Assembly: GCF_014897585.1 (NCBI RefSeq)
Contig: NZ_JABUXW010000008.1
Span: 62,001 to 126,000, forward strand
Source of the DNA: Brachybacterium tyrofermentans
GTDB taxonomy: Bacteria; Actinomycetota; Actinomycetes; Actinomycetales; Dermabacteraceae
Direction: 5' to 3'
Length of the DNA: 64,000 nucleotides
The first letter of the stretch is position 1, and every line of letters begins with the position of its first letter. This document shows, piece after piece, positions 56,503 to 64,000 of the stretch. The notes under the pieces are model-generated. The model searched no databases. It saw nothing but the letters and a program-made list of their open reading frames with translations, and was not told where the DNA came from. A program made the translations under genes and the position numbers.

Positions 56503-57026
56503 CCGAGGACCGGCGCATCCGTCGCGCTCCCGGCGGCGAGCATCGAGACCTCGTGGATCCCGTGGTCCATGAACCCGGCGGATTCGGCGATCCTGCCCGG
56601 GAGGTCCTCGATCGCGAAGTCGACCAGCAGCACGAACATCACGGCGGTCAGCGCGGCGAGCACGAAGCCGAGGGCGGTCACCGTGATCGTCACGCCCAGG
56701 CGGAGCTTCGGGCGGTTCCTGACCGGCTTCGCCGGCGGGAAGCCGTAGTCCTCGTCCTCGAGATGGTTGTCGGACCACATGCCGGGGTTGATCACGGAGA
56801 CGGGATAGGTCTCCACCCGCTCCCGGGGCCGGGCGCCGCTGGCCGGGACGTCCTCGGAGTCCAGCAGCGGAGAGCCGCCGGTTCCCTCAGCGGCCTCCGG
56901 CACCCACAGCCGCCACCCGGCCGGGATCGGGCCCCAGGTGTACTGGGGTCGGAAGTCCGCCGGCGGGTTCCATCCGTCATGCGGTGGTTCCGGCCAGTTC
57001 GGCGGGGGGTTGAAACGCTGGGTCAC
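56499..57026 (-). CDS. Membrane protein with Trp/Pro-rich N-terminal module (paralogous module, short form)
   Basis: The 175 residues start with QRFNPPPNWPEPPHDGWNPP and a WGPIPAGWRLWVPE segment, the same pattern as the start of the upstream gene. Then comes a polar stretch and a single hydrophobic segment (about 125-150) with a short outer tail. GTG at 57026 overlaps the upstream stop (GTGA), which fixes the start. The longer open frame upstream is a shadow of that gene. Function unknown. The module resembles short Trp-rich cytoplasmic repeats such as DUF2510 in style only. Confidence 0.78.
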   Translation of the reverse strand: MTQRFNPPPNWPEPPHDGWNPPADFRPQYTWGPIPAGWRLWVPEAAEGTGGSPLLDSEDVPASGARPRERVETYPVSVINPGMWSDNHLEDEDYGFPPAKPVRNRPKLRLGVTITVTALGFVLAALTAVMFVLLVDFAIEDLPGRIAESAGFMDHGIHEVSMLAAGSATDAPVLG

Positions 57027-58369
57027 GCAGGGATGTCCCAGGTGTACACGTCGACGTAGTTGTCGTACTGGAGCGTGTTGCCCCCGGCTCGCACGAAGTC
57101 GTAGAGGAGGACGATGGTGTAGGTCTCGCCCTTCGTGAACTCGTAGCTCGAGTCGTAGTCGCGACCCGAGTTCGCGAGCCCGTAGCTCTCCGAGGATTCG
57201 TCCACCGCGCCGCCGTACGGGGTCATCACCTGGAAGTAGTAGGCCGGGAACGCCATCTGGCCCTCGGTGACGGTCAGCTCGGCGGTGACGACGAGGTACT
57301 CGCCGTTCTTCGCCTTCTCGACGGTGCCGCCGTAGCTGCTGGGGAGATCCTCGGCCTTCTTCCATTCCGTCTGGACGGCGAGGCTCCCGGAGCCGTTCTC
57401 TCCGGTGATCTCCTTCGCCTCGGCGGCATCACCGATCGCGGGCAGGTCAGTGGTCGGCTCCGGCGAGACCGGCTCCTCGGAGTCGGAGGTGCTCTCCTCC
57501 TCGGGAGTGGTCTCCTCCTGGGAGGTGGTGGTCTCCCCGTCACCGCCGGCGGTCTTGGAATCGTCGCGGAACAGGAAGATGCCGCCGACGACCGCGACGA
57601 TCAGCGCGACGACGAGGAACAGCACGATGCAGCCGACCCACCAGAAGCGGGCGATCGCCCCCTTCTTGGGAGCCTCCCCGGTGGCGGTGGTGGCGGTCCA
57701 CCCCGAGTCCGTCGCCGGGCTGCCCGCCATCGAGTTCGCGGAATCCTGGCCGAACGCGGGTGACGCCGGGTAGTCGGACCCGGAGGGAGTGCCATAGCCC
57801 TGGTGCTGCTCGTCGTATCCGGCCGTCTGCGCGGACGCCGGGGACCCATAGGGAGCAGGGGACCCGTACGGAGCGGGCGCAGCGGTCCCGTACGGCTCAG
57901 CGTCCGCCACCGGCTCCGCCGACTCGTACGGGGCCTGCTGGGCCAGATCGGCCTCGAGGTCCGGTCCCGGGTACTCATCGGTCGCAGGAGCCTCAGCGTC
58001 CTGTGCAGAAGGATCCTGCTCGGGAGCGCCCGAGACCACGGTCCCGGCCTCCGATGCGTCCTGGGCGGCCTCCGCCTCCTGAGACGGCGACGGGACGGGC
58101 TGCTCGTCCTCCGGAGCGGAGGAGATCACGGTGCCGTCGTCGGAGTCGTCGGAGTCGTCGGAGTCCGGCATGTCCTGGGGCTCAGCATCCCCCGGCACGG
58201 ACGGCTGCTGCGCCGGCCCGGCGGCAGGCGCCTGATCCTCCTCCTGGATCCAGAAGTTCCAGCCCTCCGGCGCGGGTCCCCACGACGGATCCGGCTGCCA
58301 TCCCGGAGGCGGGCTCCAGGAGGCATCGTCGATCTGCCAGTTCGGCGGAGGATTGAAGCGATAAGCCAT
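57023..58369 (-). CDS. Large membrane-anchored protein with Trp/Pro-rich head and DUF4352-like outer domain
   Basis: The 448 residues contain, in order: a Trp/Pro module (RFNPPPNWQIDDASWSPPPG, then WGPAPEGWNFWIQEE, about 4-47), a long acidic Glu/Asp/Ala region, a Pro-Tyr-Gly repeat (PYGTAAPAPYGSPAPYGSPA, about 165-185), one membrane helix (FWWVGCIVLFLVVALIVAVVGG, about 253-275), an acidic Ser/Thr/Glu linker and an outer beta domain (about 320-448) with YLVVTAELTVTEGQMAF, resembling DUF4352. Topology is N-in. It heads the four-gene set leading to SURF1 and the phosphodiesterase. Function unknown. Confidence 0.8.
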   Translation of the reverse strand: MAYRFNPPPNWQIDDASWSPPPGWQPDPSWGPAPEGWNFWIQEEDQAPAAGPAQQPSVPGDAEPQDMPDSDDSDDSDDGTVISSAPEDEQPVPSPSQEAEAAQDASEAGTVVSGAPEQDPSAQDAEAPATDEYPGPDLEADLAQQAPYESAEPVADAEPYGTAAPAPYGSPAPYGSPASAQTAGYDEQHQGYGTPSGSDYPASPAFGQDSANSMAGSPATDSGWTATTATGEAPKKGAIARFWWVGCIVLFLVVALIVAVVGGIFLFRDDSKTAGGDGETTTSQEETTPEEESTSDSEEPVSPEPTTDLPAIGDAAEAKEITGENGSGSLAVQTEWKKAEDLPSSYGGTVEKAKNGEYLVVTAELTVTEGQMAFPAYYFQVMTPYGGAVDESSESYGLANSGRDYDSSYEFTKGETYTIVLLYDFVRAGGNTLQYDNYVDVYTWDIPA

Positions 58370-58441
58370 CTGGATAGCACCTTCCGAGGCTGAAGTTCGT
58401 GGCCGGGCTTCCCCCCAAGGATCCCGGTGTGGTCTTGCCCG

Positions 58442-58448
58442 TATCGTA
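58442..58448. promoter_or_regulatory. Symmetric -10 shared by the 57023-58369 gene and fabG
   Basis: TATCGTA reads TACGAT on the minus strand and TATCGT on the plus strand. The core is the same as the pepA element at 5423. It lies 74 bases before the minus-strand ATG and 85 bases before fabG. Confidence 0.45.
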
Positions 58449-58532
58449 GAGCACTGCGGCCTGCCGAGACTGCATGGTGCATCTCGGGGCCCACCCCACG
58501 AAAAGTTCTCCGCAATCCCGCAAGGAGCCCAG

Positions 58533-59258
58533 ATGTCCGACGCCATCACCGAGCCGCGCAGTGTCCTGATCACGGGAGGCAGCCGGGGAATCGGCTACGC
58601 CATCGCCGAGGAGTTCCTGCGCCGTGGCGACAAGGTCGCGGTCACCAGCCGCTCCGGGCAGGGCGGCCCTGAGGGCGCGCTCACCGTCGCCGCGGAGGTC
58701 ACCTCCGGCGAGAGCCTCGACGCCGCGGTCAAGGCCGTCGAGGAGGCTCACGGGCCGATCGAGGTGCTCGTCGCCAACGCCGGGGTCACCGATGACCAGC
58801 TGCTGCTGCGGATGAGCGACGAGTCCTTCGAGACCGTCCTGGACACGAACCTCACCGGGTCCTTCCGCACCGTCAAGCGGGTCATCAAGTCCATGATGCG
58901 CAAGAAGAAGGGGCGCATCGTGCTGATCGGCTCGGTGGTGGGCCTCTACGGCTCGCCGGGACAGGTCAACTATGCGGCGTCCAAGGCCGGTCTGCTCGGC
59001 ATCGCCCGGGCCACCACCCGGGAGCTGGGTTCGCGCGGCATCACCGCGAACGTCGTCGCCCCCGGCTATATCGACACCGAGATGACCGCGGCGCTGGCTG
59101 AGGACGTGCAGGCCTCCTACAAGAAGGCGATCCCGGCCGGTCGCTTCGCCGACCCCGAGGAGGTGGCCCGCGTGGTGGCCTTCATCGCGAGCGACGAGGC
59201 GTCCTACATCTCCGGTGCCGTGATCCCCGTCGACGGCGGCCTCGGCATGGGACACTGA
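58533..59258 (+). CDS. fabG: 3-oxoacyl-ACP reductase (SDR family)
   Basis: FabG reduces 3-ketoacyl-ACP in fatty acid elongation with NADPH. The 241 residues have TGGSRGIG (about 14-21), NAGVTDD, the catalytic Ser in GSVVG, YxxxK in NYAASKAG and the C-terminal SGAVIPVDGGLGMGH. CAAGGAG precedes the ATG by 6 bases. In mycobacteria the equivalent (MabA) is followed by inhA, but here sixA follows. A general SDR with another substrate is possible. Confidence 0.9.
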   Translation: MSDAITEPRSVLITGGSRGIGYAIAEEFLRRGDKVAVTSRSGQGGPEGALTVAAEVTSGESLDAAVKAVEEAHGPIEVLVANAGVTDDQLLLRMSDESFETVLDTNLTGSFRTVKRVIKSMMRKKKGRIVLIGSVVGLYGSPGQVNYAASKAGLLGIARATTRELGSRGITANVVAPGYIDTEMTAALAEDVQASYKKAIPAGRFADPEEVARVVAFIASDEASYISGAVIPVDGGLGMGH

Positions 59259-59313
59259 TCCGGTTCCCCGGTCCGAGGACCGCACCCCACAACGAAGGCG
59301 TGAACGTACCCCC

Positions 59314-59841
59314 ATGTCATCTTCCGACCCCGCCAGTCGCCTCCTGCTGCTGATGCGTCACGGCAAGGCGGACGCCGGCTCCGGACAGCCGGACCACGAG
59401 CGTCCCCTCGCCGAGCGCGGGCTCACCCAAGCACGACTGGTGGGGGAGTACCTCGCCTCTCAGAACGTGCACCTGGCACAGGTCCTCGTCTCCGACTCGC
59501 TGCGCACCACGCAGACCTGGCAGGCCGTCCTCTCGCAGATGCCGGGCTTCGACGGCGCCGTGTCCTTCGAGGACGAGATCTACCTCGGCGGGGTCGGCGA
59601 GGTCGTCAACCTCCTGCACGGGGTCGACGACCAGCACGGCGCCGTGATGGTCATCGGCCACGAGCCGACGATGGCCTCGCTCATGGCACTGATCGGCGAC
59701 GACGACTCCGATCCCGGTTCCGTCGCACAGGCACGGCTGGGCATGCCCACCGGCGGCATGGGAGTGCTCTCGGGACGCCTCGAGCACTGGTCGGACCTCG
59801 GGGAGGACTCCCTCACGCTGCACACCATCGTGCGCCCCTGA
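59314..59841 (+). CDS. sixA: SixA-like histidine phosphatase
   Basis: A histidine-phosphatase-superfamily enzyme. SixA of E. coli dephosphorylates phospho-His proteins. The 175 residues have the catalytic LLMRHGKAD (phospho-acceptor His), a second Arg in SDSLRTTQTW, and VMVIGHEPTMASLM (second His). The real target here is unknown. It lies 55 bases after fabG. Its stop is part of a palindrome shared with the convergent serB stop. Confidence 0.88.
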   Translation: MSSSDPASRLLLLMRHGKADAGSGQPDHERPLAERGLTQARLVGEYLASQNVHLAQVLVSDSLRTTQTWQAVLSQMPGFDGAVSFEDEIYLGGVGEVVNLLHGVDDQHGAVMVIGHEPTMASLMALIGDDDSDPGSVAQARLGMPTGGMGVLSGRLEHWSDLGEDSLTLHTIVRP

Positions 59842-59853
59842 GAGGTCCTCTCA
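59839..59853. repeat. Palindrome formed by two convergent stop codons
   Basis: TGAGAGGTCCTCTCA is a perfect inverted repeat about one central base. Its ends are the sixA TGA and the serB stop (TCA on the plus strand). The whole gap between the two genes is 9 bases. Confidence 0.7.
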
Positions 59854-60519
59854 GCGGGCCGCGGCGAGCAGGTGCGGCCAGGCGTCCAGCAGGGACTCCC
59901 CGTCGAGGGCCACGTCGGCCACCTCGCGCAGGGTCGGCTTCGCCCGGAAGGCGATCCCGGTCCCCGCGGCCTGCAGCATCTCGCGGTCGTTGGCGCCGTC
60001 GCCCATGGCGACGATCCGTGCGGCGGGGACGTCGTAGGTGGTGGCCAGCTCCTCGAGCATGCGCCGCTTCGCGGCGCCGTCGATGATCGGGCCCGACACC
60101 TTCCCGGTGAAGTGGCCGTCCACGATCTCGAAGCGGTTCGCGAGCACATGATCGATGCCGCTGTTCGCGGCCAGCTCGTCGATCACCTCGTGGAATCCTC
60201 CGGAGACGAGAGCCGTGATCCAGCCGTCGGCCTTCGCACGGCGCACCAGCTCGAGCACTCCCGGCGTGGGCACCAGCACCTGGCGCACCTGCTCCAGGAC
60301 CGACTCGTCGAGCCCCTCGAGCAGCGCGACCCGGGCGCGCAGCGACTGCGCGAAATCGAGCTCCCCGCGCATCGCGGCGGTGGTGATCTCCTCGACCTGA
60401 TCACGCACCCCGGCATGCTCGGCGACGAGCTCGATGACCTCCTGGGTCAGGAAGGTCGAATCGACGTCGGAGACCAGCAGCCCGGTGACCGCCGGGCTGC
60501 CGGATGCTGCGGCGGTCAC
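59851..60519 (-). CDS. serB: Phosphoserine phosphatase
   Basis: SerB performs the last step of serine synthesis. The 222 residues are a single HAD domain without the ACT domains of larger actinobacterial SerB2. Motifs are SDVDSTF (nucleophile and acid Asp), [10 protein letters not shown] (motif II Ser), Lys in [11 protein letters not shown] and [11 protein letters not shown] (motif IV). The GTG at 60519 overlaps the glgC stop as GTGA, so it is translated after glgC. A broader HAD phosphatase role is possible. Confidence 0.9.
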   Translation of the reverse strand: MTAAASGSPAVTGLLVSDVDSTFLTQEVIELVAEHAGVRDQVEEITTAAMRGELDFAQSLRARVALLEGLDESVLEQVRQVLVPTPGVLELVRRAKADGWITALVSGGFHEVIDELAANSGIDHVLANRFEIVDGHFTGKVSGPIIDGAAKRRMLEELATTYDVPAARIVAMGDGANDREMLQAAGTGIAFRAKPTLREVADVALDGESLLDAWPHLLAAAR

Positions 60520-61757
60520 GGTTCGAGGACCGTGCCCTTGCCGATCACGGTGATCCCGGAGTCGGTGACCACGAAGCCGCGGGCCCGGTCCTTCGCGACG
60601 TCCAGACCGATCTGGGTGCGCGGCGGCACCACGACGCCCTTGTCGATGATCGCGCGGTGGATCTGGCAGTGGCGGCCGATGGACACGTCGTCCATGATCA
60701 CCGAGTCCGAGATGCTGGACCAGGAGTTCATCCGCACCCCGGGGGAGACCACCGAGTTCGACACCTGGGCCCCGGAGATGACCACTCCGGGCGAGATCAG
60801 GGAGTCCACCGCCGTGCCCACACGGCCCGGGCCGGCGTGCACGAACCTCGCGGGCGGCTCGTTGCGGTGGCCGGTGTAGGTGGGCCAGTCATAGTTGTAG
60901 AGGTTGAACACGGGGTGGATCGAGATCAGATCCATGTGCGCCTCGTAGAACGCGTCCAGCGTGCCGACGTCGCGCCAGTAGTCGCGGTCGCGGTCGGTGG
61001 AGCCGGGCACGACGTTGTGGATGAAGTCGTAGACGCCGGCGGAGTCCTGGTCCACGAAGTAGGGGACGATGTCGCCGCCCATGTCGTGCTTGCTGTCGTC
61101 GTCCTCGGCGTCGCGCGTGACGGCCTCCATGAGGGCGTCGGCGGTGAAGACGTAGTTGCCCATCGACGCGAGGACGGAGCCGGGATCGTCGGCGAGCCCC
61201 TCGGTCACCGTCGGCTTCTCGACGAAGGCCTTGATCGTGGTGGGGTCTGACGGATCCGTCTCGATCACGCCGAACTGGTCGGACTGCTCGACCGGCTGGC
61301 GGATCGCGGCGACCGTGCAGGCCTTGCCGGATTCGATGTGCGCATCGACCATCTGGGAGAAGTCCATGCGGTAGACGTTGTCGGCGCCGACGACGACCAC
61401 GTACTCCGGCTTCTCGTCATGGATGAGGTTCATCGACTGGTAGATCGCGTCCGCAGAGCCGCGGAACCAGTGCTTGCCCATGCGCTGCTGGGCGGGCACC
61501 GGGGCGACGTAGTTGCCCAGCAGCGAGCTCATGCGCCAGGTCTGCGCGATGTGCTTGTCCAGCGAGTGCGACTTGTACTGGGTCAGGACGACCATCCGGA
61601 GATAGCCGGAGTTCGCGATGTTCGACAGCGCGAAGTCGATCAGGCGGTAGATGCCCCCGAACGGCACAGCGGGCTTGGCCCGGTCGAGGGTCAGCGGCAT
61701 CAGCCGCTTCCCCTCACCGCCGGCGAGGACGATGGCGAGGACCTTTTTGGACGACAT
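60516..61757 (-). CDS. glgC: Glucose-1-phosphate adenylyltransferase
   Basis: GlgC makes ADP-glucose, the donor for glycogen and alpha-glucan. The 413 residues have [21 protein letters not shown] (catalytic loop), [23 protein letters not shown] (metal Asp), the FVEKP motif, and a C-terminal left-handed beta-helix (about 300-413). ATG at 61757 is chosen over the longer frame because TATCCT lies exactly 6 bases upstream. It is divergent from glgM, which uses its product. Confidence 0.96.
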   Translation of the reverse strand: MSSKKVLAIVLAGGEGKRLMPLTLDRAKPAVPFGGIYRLIDFALSNIANSGYLRMVVLTQYKSHSLDKHIAQTWRMSSLLGNYVAPVPAQQRMGKHWFRGSADAIYQSMNLIHDEKPEYVVVVGADNVYRMDFSQMVDAHIESGKACTVAAIRQPVEQSDQFGVIETDPSDPTTIKAFVEKPTVTEGLADDPGSVLASMGNYVFTADALMEAVTRDAEDDDSKHDMGGDIVPYFVDQDSAGVYDFIHNVVPGSTDRDRDYWRDVGTLDAFYEAHMDLISIHPVFNLYNYDWPTYTGHRNEPPARFVHAGPGRVGTAVDSLISPGVVISGAQVSNSVVSPGVRMNSWSSISDSVIMDDVSIGRHCQIHRAIIDKGVVVPPRTQIGLDVAKDRARGFVVTDSGITVIGKGTVLEP

Positions 61758-61763
61758 AATGCG

Positions 61764-61769
61764 AGGATA
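61764..61769 (-). promoter_or_regulatory. Leaderless -10 element of glgC
   Basis: TATCCT on the minus strand, six bases (CGCATT), then ATG at 61757. The remaining 79 bases to glgM hold the divergent promoter of that gene, which I cannot locate with confidence. Confidence 0.6.
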
Positions 61770-61848
61770 GACCAGACGTGGCACTGGTCACGCCCCCTCG
61801 GGGATTTTCGGACGCTCGCTGGAAGCCTGAAGCACGAAGGAGTCGGAC

Positions 61849-63042
61849 ATGCGCGTGGATCTGTTGACGAAGGAGTACCCGCCCGAGGTCTACGGAGGTG
61901 CCGGGGTGCACGTCGCCGAGCTGACCCGGGTGCTGCGTCCGTCCATCGACGTGCGGGTCCGGGCGTTCGGTGCGGAGCGTGAGGAGGAGGGCACCTCCTC
62001 CTACAGCGCGCCGGCCGAGCTCGAGGGCACCAACGCCGCCCTCTCGACGCTGGGCACCGACCTGCTCATGGCGGCCGACTGCGCCGGGGCGGACCTCGTC
62101 CACTCCCACACCTGGTACGCGAACTTCGCCGGGCACATGGCCTCGCTGCTGCACGGGGTGCCGCACGTGCTCTCCGCGCATTCGCTCGAGCCGCTGCGTC
62201 CCTGGAAGGCCGAGCAGCTCGGCGGCGGCTACCGCGTGAGCTCCTTCGCCGAGCGCACCGCCTATGAAGGGGCGGCCGGCGTCATCGCCGTCTCCGGCGG
62301 CATGCGCGAGGACATCCTGCGCGCCTATCCCTCGGTCGACCCCGACAAGGTCCATGTTGTCCACAACGGGATCGACATCGAGGAGTGGTCCCCGAACCCC
62401 GAGACCTCCGCCCTGACCTCGCGAGGCATCGACCCGGACGCTCCCACGATCGTCTTCGTCGGCCGGATCACCCGTCAGAAGGGCCTGCCCTACTTCCTGC
62501 GCGCCGTGCGCGAGCTGCCCGCCGACTGCCAGGTGGTGCTGTGCGCCGGCGCCCCGGACACCCCGGAGATCGCCGCGGAGGTCGACGGCCTCGTCGGCGA
62601 GCTCCACGCCGAGCGCGGCAACGTGCATCTGATCACCGAGATGCTGCCCCGCCACGAGCTCACCCAGATCCTCACCCACGCCACCACCTTCGTGTGCCCC
62701 AGCGTGTACGAGCCGCTGGGCATCGTGAACCTCGAGGCGATGGCCTGCGGCACCCCGGTGGTCGCCTCCGCCACCGGCGGCATCCCCGAGGTCGTGGCCG
62801 ACGGGGAGACCGGCTACCTGGTGCCGCTCGAGCAGGTCACCGACGGCACCGGCACGCCGGTCGACCCCGACCGCTACGTCGCGGACCTCACCGCGGCGCT
62901 CGTGAGGATGGTCTCGGACCCGGAGCGGGCCCGCGAGATGGGCGAGGCCTCCCGGCATCGCGCCGCCGAGCACTTCTCGTGGACCTCGATCGCCGAGCGC
63001 ACGCTCGAGGTCTACAGGACGGTCATCGCGCAGGGCGTCTGA
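61849..63042 (+). CDS. glgM: ADP-glucose-dependent glycosyltransferase GlgM/GlgA (actinobacterial GT4 type)
   Basis: In mycobacteria this enzyme (GlgM, formerly GlgA) joins ADP-glucose to glucose-1-phosphate to make maltose-1-phosphate, feeding the GlgE alpha-glucan pathway. The 397 residues are a two-domain GT4 enzyme with EYPPEVYGGAGVH (N-terminal Gly loop), DLVHSHTWYANF, VGRITRQKGLPYFL and CPSVYEPLGIVNLEAMACG (E-x7-E motif). GAAGGAG lies 8 bases before the ATG. A glycogen-synthase role is possible, but the family and the glgC pairing favour GlgM. Confidence 0.9.
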   Translation: MRVDLLTKEYPPEVYGGAGVHVAELTRVLRPSIDVRVRAFGAEREEEGTSSYSAPAELEGTNAALSTLGTDLLMAADCAGADLVHSHTWYANFAGHMASLLHGVPHVLSAHSLEPLRPWKAEQLGGGYRVSSFAERTAYEGAAGVIAVSGGMREDILRAYPSVDPDKVHVVHNGIDIEEWSPNPETSALTSRGIDPDAPTIVFVGRITRQKGLPYFLRAVRELPADCQVVLCAGAPDTPEIAAEVDGLVGELHAERGNVHLITEMLPRHELTQILTHATTFVCPSVYEPLGIVNLEAMACGTPVVASATGGIPEVVADGETGYLVPLEQVTDGTGTPVDPDRYVADLTAALVRMVSDPERAREMGEASRHRAAEHFSWTSIAERTLEVYRTVIAQGV

Positions 63043-63816
63043 TCAGGAGGCGATCCGCTCGACGGCCTCGATGAGCGCCCCGCGGGCGACATCGTGCAGC
63101 TCGTCGAGCAGCCCGCGCCGGGCGAGCGCCTCGGCCAGGTGCACGGTGTGCCCGTGCCCGTCGTCGATCTCGGACCGGGTCAGCAGGAGCGTGCGCGCGG
63201 CGAGCACCAGCAGATGTGCGTCCCCTGCGTCGACATGGCGGGGGAGAGCCGTCGAGATCCAGGTGGCCGGGATCCTGGCCGGCTCCACCGGCTCGTCCGG
63301 CACCAGATCCAGCTCGATGCTGCCGTCGGCCGCCCGGCGCAGCGCGCGCAGCAGCTCCTCGCGGGCGTGACCGGAGCTGGCCGCCGGCGGGACCTGAGTG
63401 CCCACGGGCGCGGCGTGACGTACCCAGCTCACCGCGTTCATGCTCCCGCTGGGATGCCCCACGGGCGTGACGACCGGGATCAGCGTGTGGTCCGCGATCC
63501 CGGCGGCGGTCACCACGATCGCCGATTCCGCCTCGATCGCGGCAGGTATCGCCGCCGGCGGGCCGACGAGGCCGGCGATGCGACCGGGCGCGGGGAGCAC
63601 CAGGCGCAGCTGGGCGAGGGGGAGCCGGCGCAGCCCGGTCATCCAGTCGAAGAGGTCCACCCCCTCGTCGCCGGGTCCGCTGCGGCCCACACCGTAGCTC
63701 ATGTCGGCGGCGTCGTCGGGCCCGAGATCACCGTGCAGATAGGTCGAGGCCCACAGGGCCAGCACCGCGGCCCGGGGCAGCGCGACGAGGTCCCTGCCGG
63801 CGGCCGCCTCGCTCAC
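63043..63816 (-). CDS. Conserved-looking protein of unknown function
   Basis: The 257 residues are soluble, Ala/Leu-rich and mixed alpha/beta. Segments such as PRAAVLALWASTYLHGDLGPDDA, SWVRHAAPVGTQVPP and LVLAARTLLLTRSEI do not fit a family I can name. The GTG at 63816 overlaps the upstream stop (GTGA), so it is coupled to the probable ribonuclease gene. Its stop abuts the glgM stop exactly, forming TGATCA with no spacer. Confidence 0.7.
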   Translation of the reverse strand: MSEAAAGRDLVALPRAAVLALWASTYLHGDLGPDDAADMSYGVGRSGPGDEGVDLFDWMTGLRRLPLAQLRLVLPAPGRIAGLVGPPAAIPAAIEAESAIVVTAAGIADHTLIPVVTPVGHPSGSMNAVSWVRHAAPVGTQVPPAASSGHAREELLRALRRAADGSIELDLVPDEPVEPARIPATWISTALPRHVDAGDAHLLVLAARTLLLTRSEIDDGHGHTVHLAEALARRGLLDELHDVARGALIEAVERIAS

Positions 63817-64000
63817 GCGGCCCCGTCCGCCGCCGCGACGAACACGGCCTCGCGCTCTGCGGCGTCGACGGAGTCGAGGCGCACCCGCACCACCTCGCCC
63901 AGCGCCGCATCCATCGGCACCCAGGCGGTGACCGGGGGCTCGGAGAGCTGGACCTCGACGCGGGTGGGCGTGCCGTCGTTCCCGTCCTTCGCCGGGCTCG
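63813..64000 (-). CDS. C-terminal end of a probable RNB-domain ribonuclease (gene runs off the window)
   Basis: The minus frame from the window edge to TGA at 63813-63815 gives about 61 residues: VEVQLSEPPVTAWVPMDAAL, then GEVVRVRLDSVDAAEREAVF. This pattern resembles the C-terminal OB/S1-like end of actinobacterial RNase II/R-type proteins. The catalytic RNB domain would lie outside the window, so the call is tentative. Confidence 0.45.
   Translation of the reverse strand, partial: SPAKDGNDGTPTRVEVQLSEPPVTAWVPMDAALGEVVRVRLDSVDAAEREAVFVAAADGAA

Overview
The window is a gene-dense, GC-rich stretch of a chromosome from an actinobacterium. The marker set is actinobacterial: mycothiol synthesis (mshC), pupylation (mpa, dop, pup, pafA), RbpA, PafBC, HelY, GlgM, and a PriA without its ATPase motif. 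The pupylation locus has no 20S proteasome genes between pup and pafA, and with the overall order this points to Micrococcales, most likely Dermabacteraceae/Brachybacterium (inference, not shown by any single base). I see no insertion sequence, prophage, CRISPR array or rRNA. This is core chromosome, and no gap without a gene exceeds 300 bases.

Layout. 1-5.4 kb: the end of an unknown gene, then sucB, lpdA and pepA on the minus strand. 5.5-9 kb: two small membrane proteins, pyrD, rarA. 9-15.8 kb: rpsD, then alaS-ruvX-mltG-aroE and a small unknown gene. 15.8-17.4 kb: tRNA-Leu(GAG) and two SPOUT RNA methyltransferases. 17.4-23.2 kb: a prepilin-type peptidase and DUF5703 (minus), a poly-acidic protein, uppP, mshC, PAC2 (minus), an M50 protease. 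23.2-30.7 kb: trmI, mpa, dop, pup, pafA and two FKBP isomerases. 30.7-40.6 kb: priA, a DASS transporter converging on an MFS exporter, fmt-rsmB-rpe, then an FMN riboswitch controlling a PnuC-type transporter. 40.3-54.3 kb: hisE, hisG, a PH-domain protein, DUF3866 (minus), fused pafBC, tatA, tatC, a diacylglycerol kinase-like gene, helY, an amidohydrolase remnant, lnt, ppm1, fxsA. 54.3-58.4 kb (minus): rbpA, a phosphodiesterase, SURF1 and two proteins sharing a Trp/Pro-rich module. 58.5-64 kb: fabG, sixA, serB and glgC (minus), glgM, an unknown gene and the end of a probable RNB ribonuclease.

How they work together. One theme is protein fate: Pup tagging with an Mpa that lacks the proteasome-docking tail, the PafBC damage regulator elsewhere, and FKBP folding factors. 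A second is envelope building: UppP, MltG, TatAC, Lnt, Ppm1 and a lipid kinase. A third is translation: AlaS, RpsD, Fmt and four RNA methyltransferases. GlgC feeds ADP-glucose to GlgM for alpha-glucan.

The clearest regulatory signal is a recurrent leaderless promoter. A TANNNT -10 hexamer lies exactly 6 bases before an ATG or GTG in front of at least thirteen reading frames. Two of these frames are tiny leader peptides placed just upstream of a transporter and a lipoprotein. Other regulatory elements are an FMN riboswitch, a candidate SigR/SigH-type promoter before rbpA, a structured rpsD leader, and two symmetric -10 elements shared by divergent genes.
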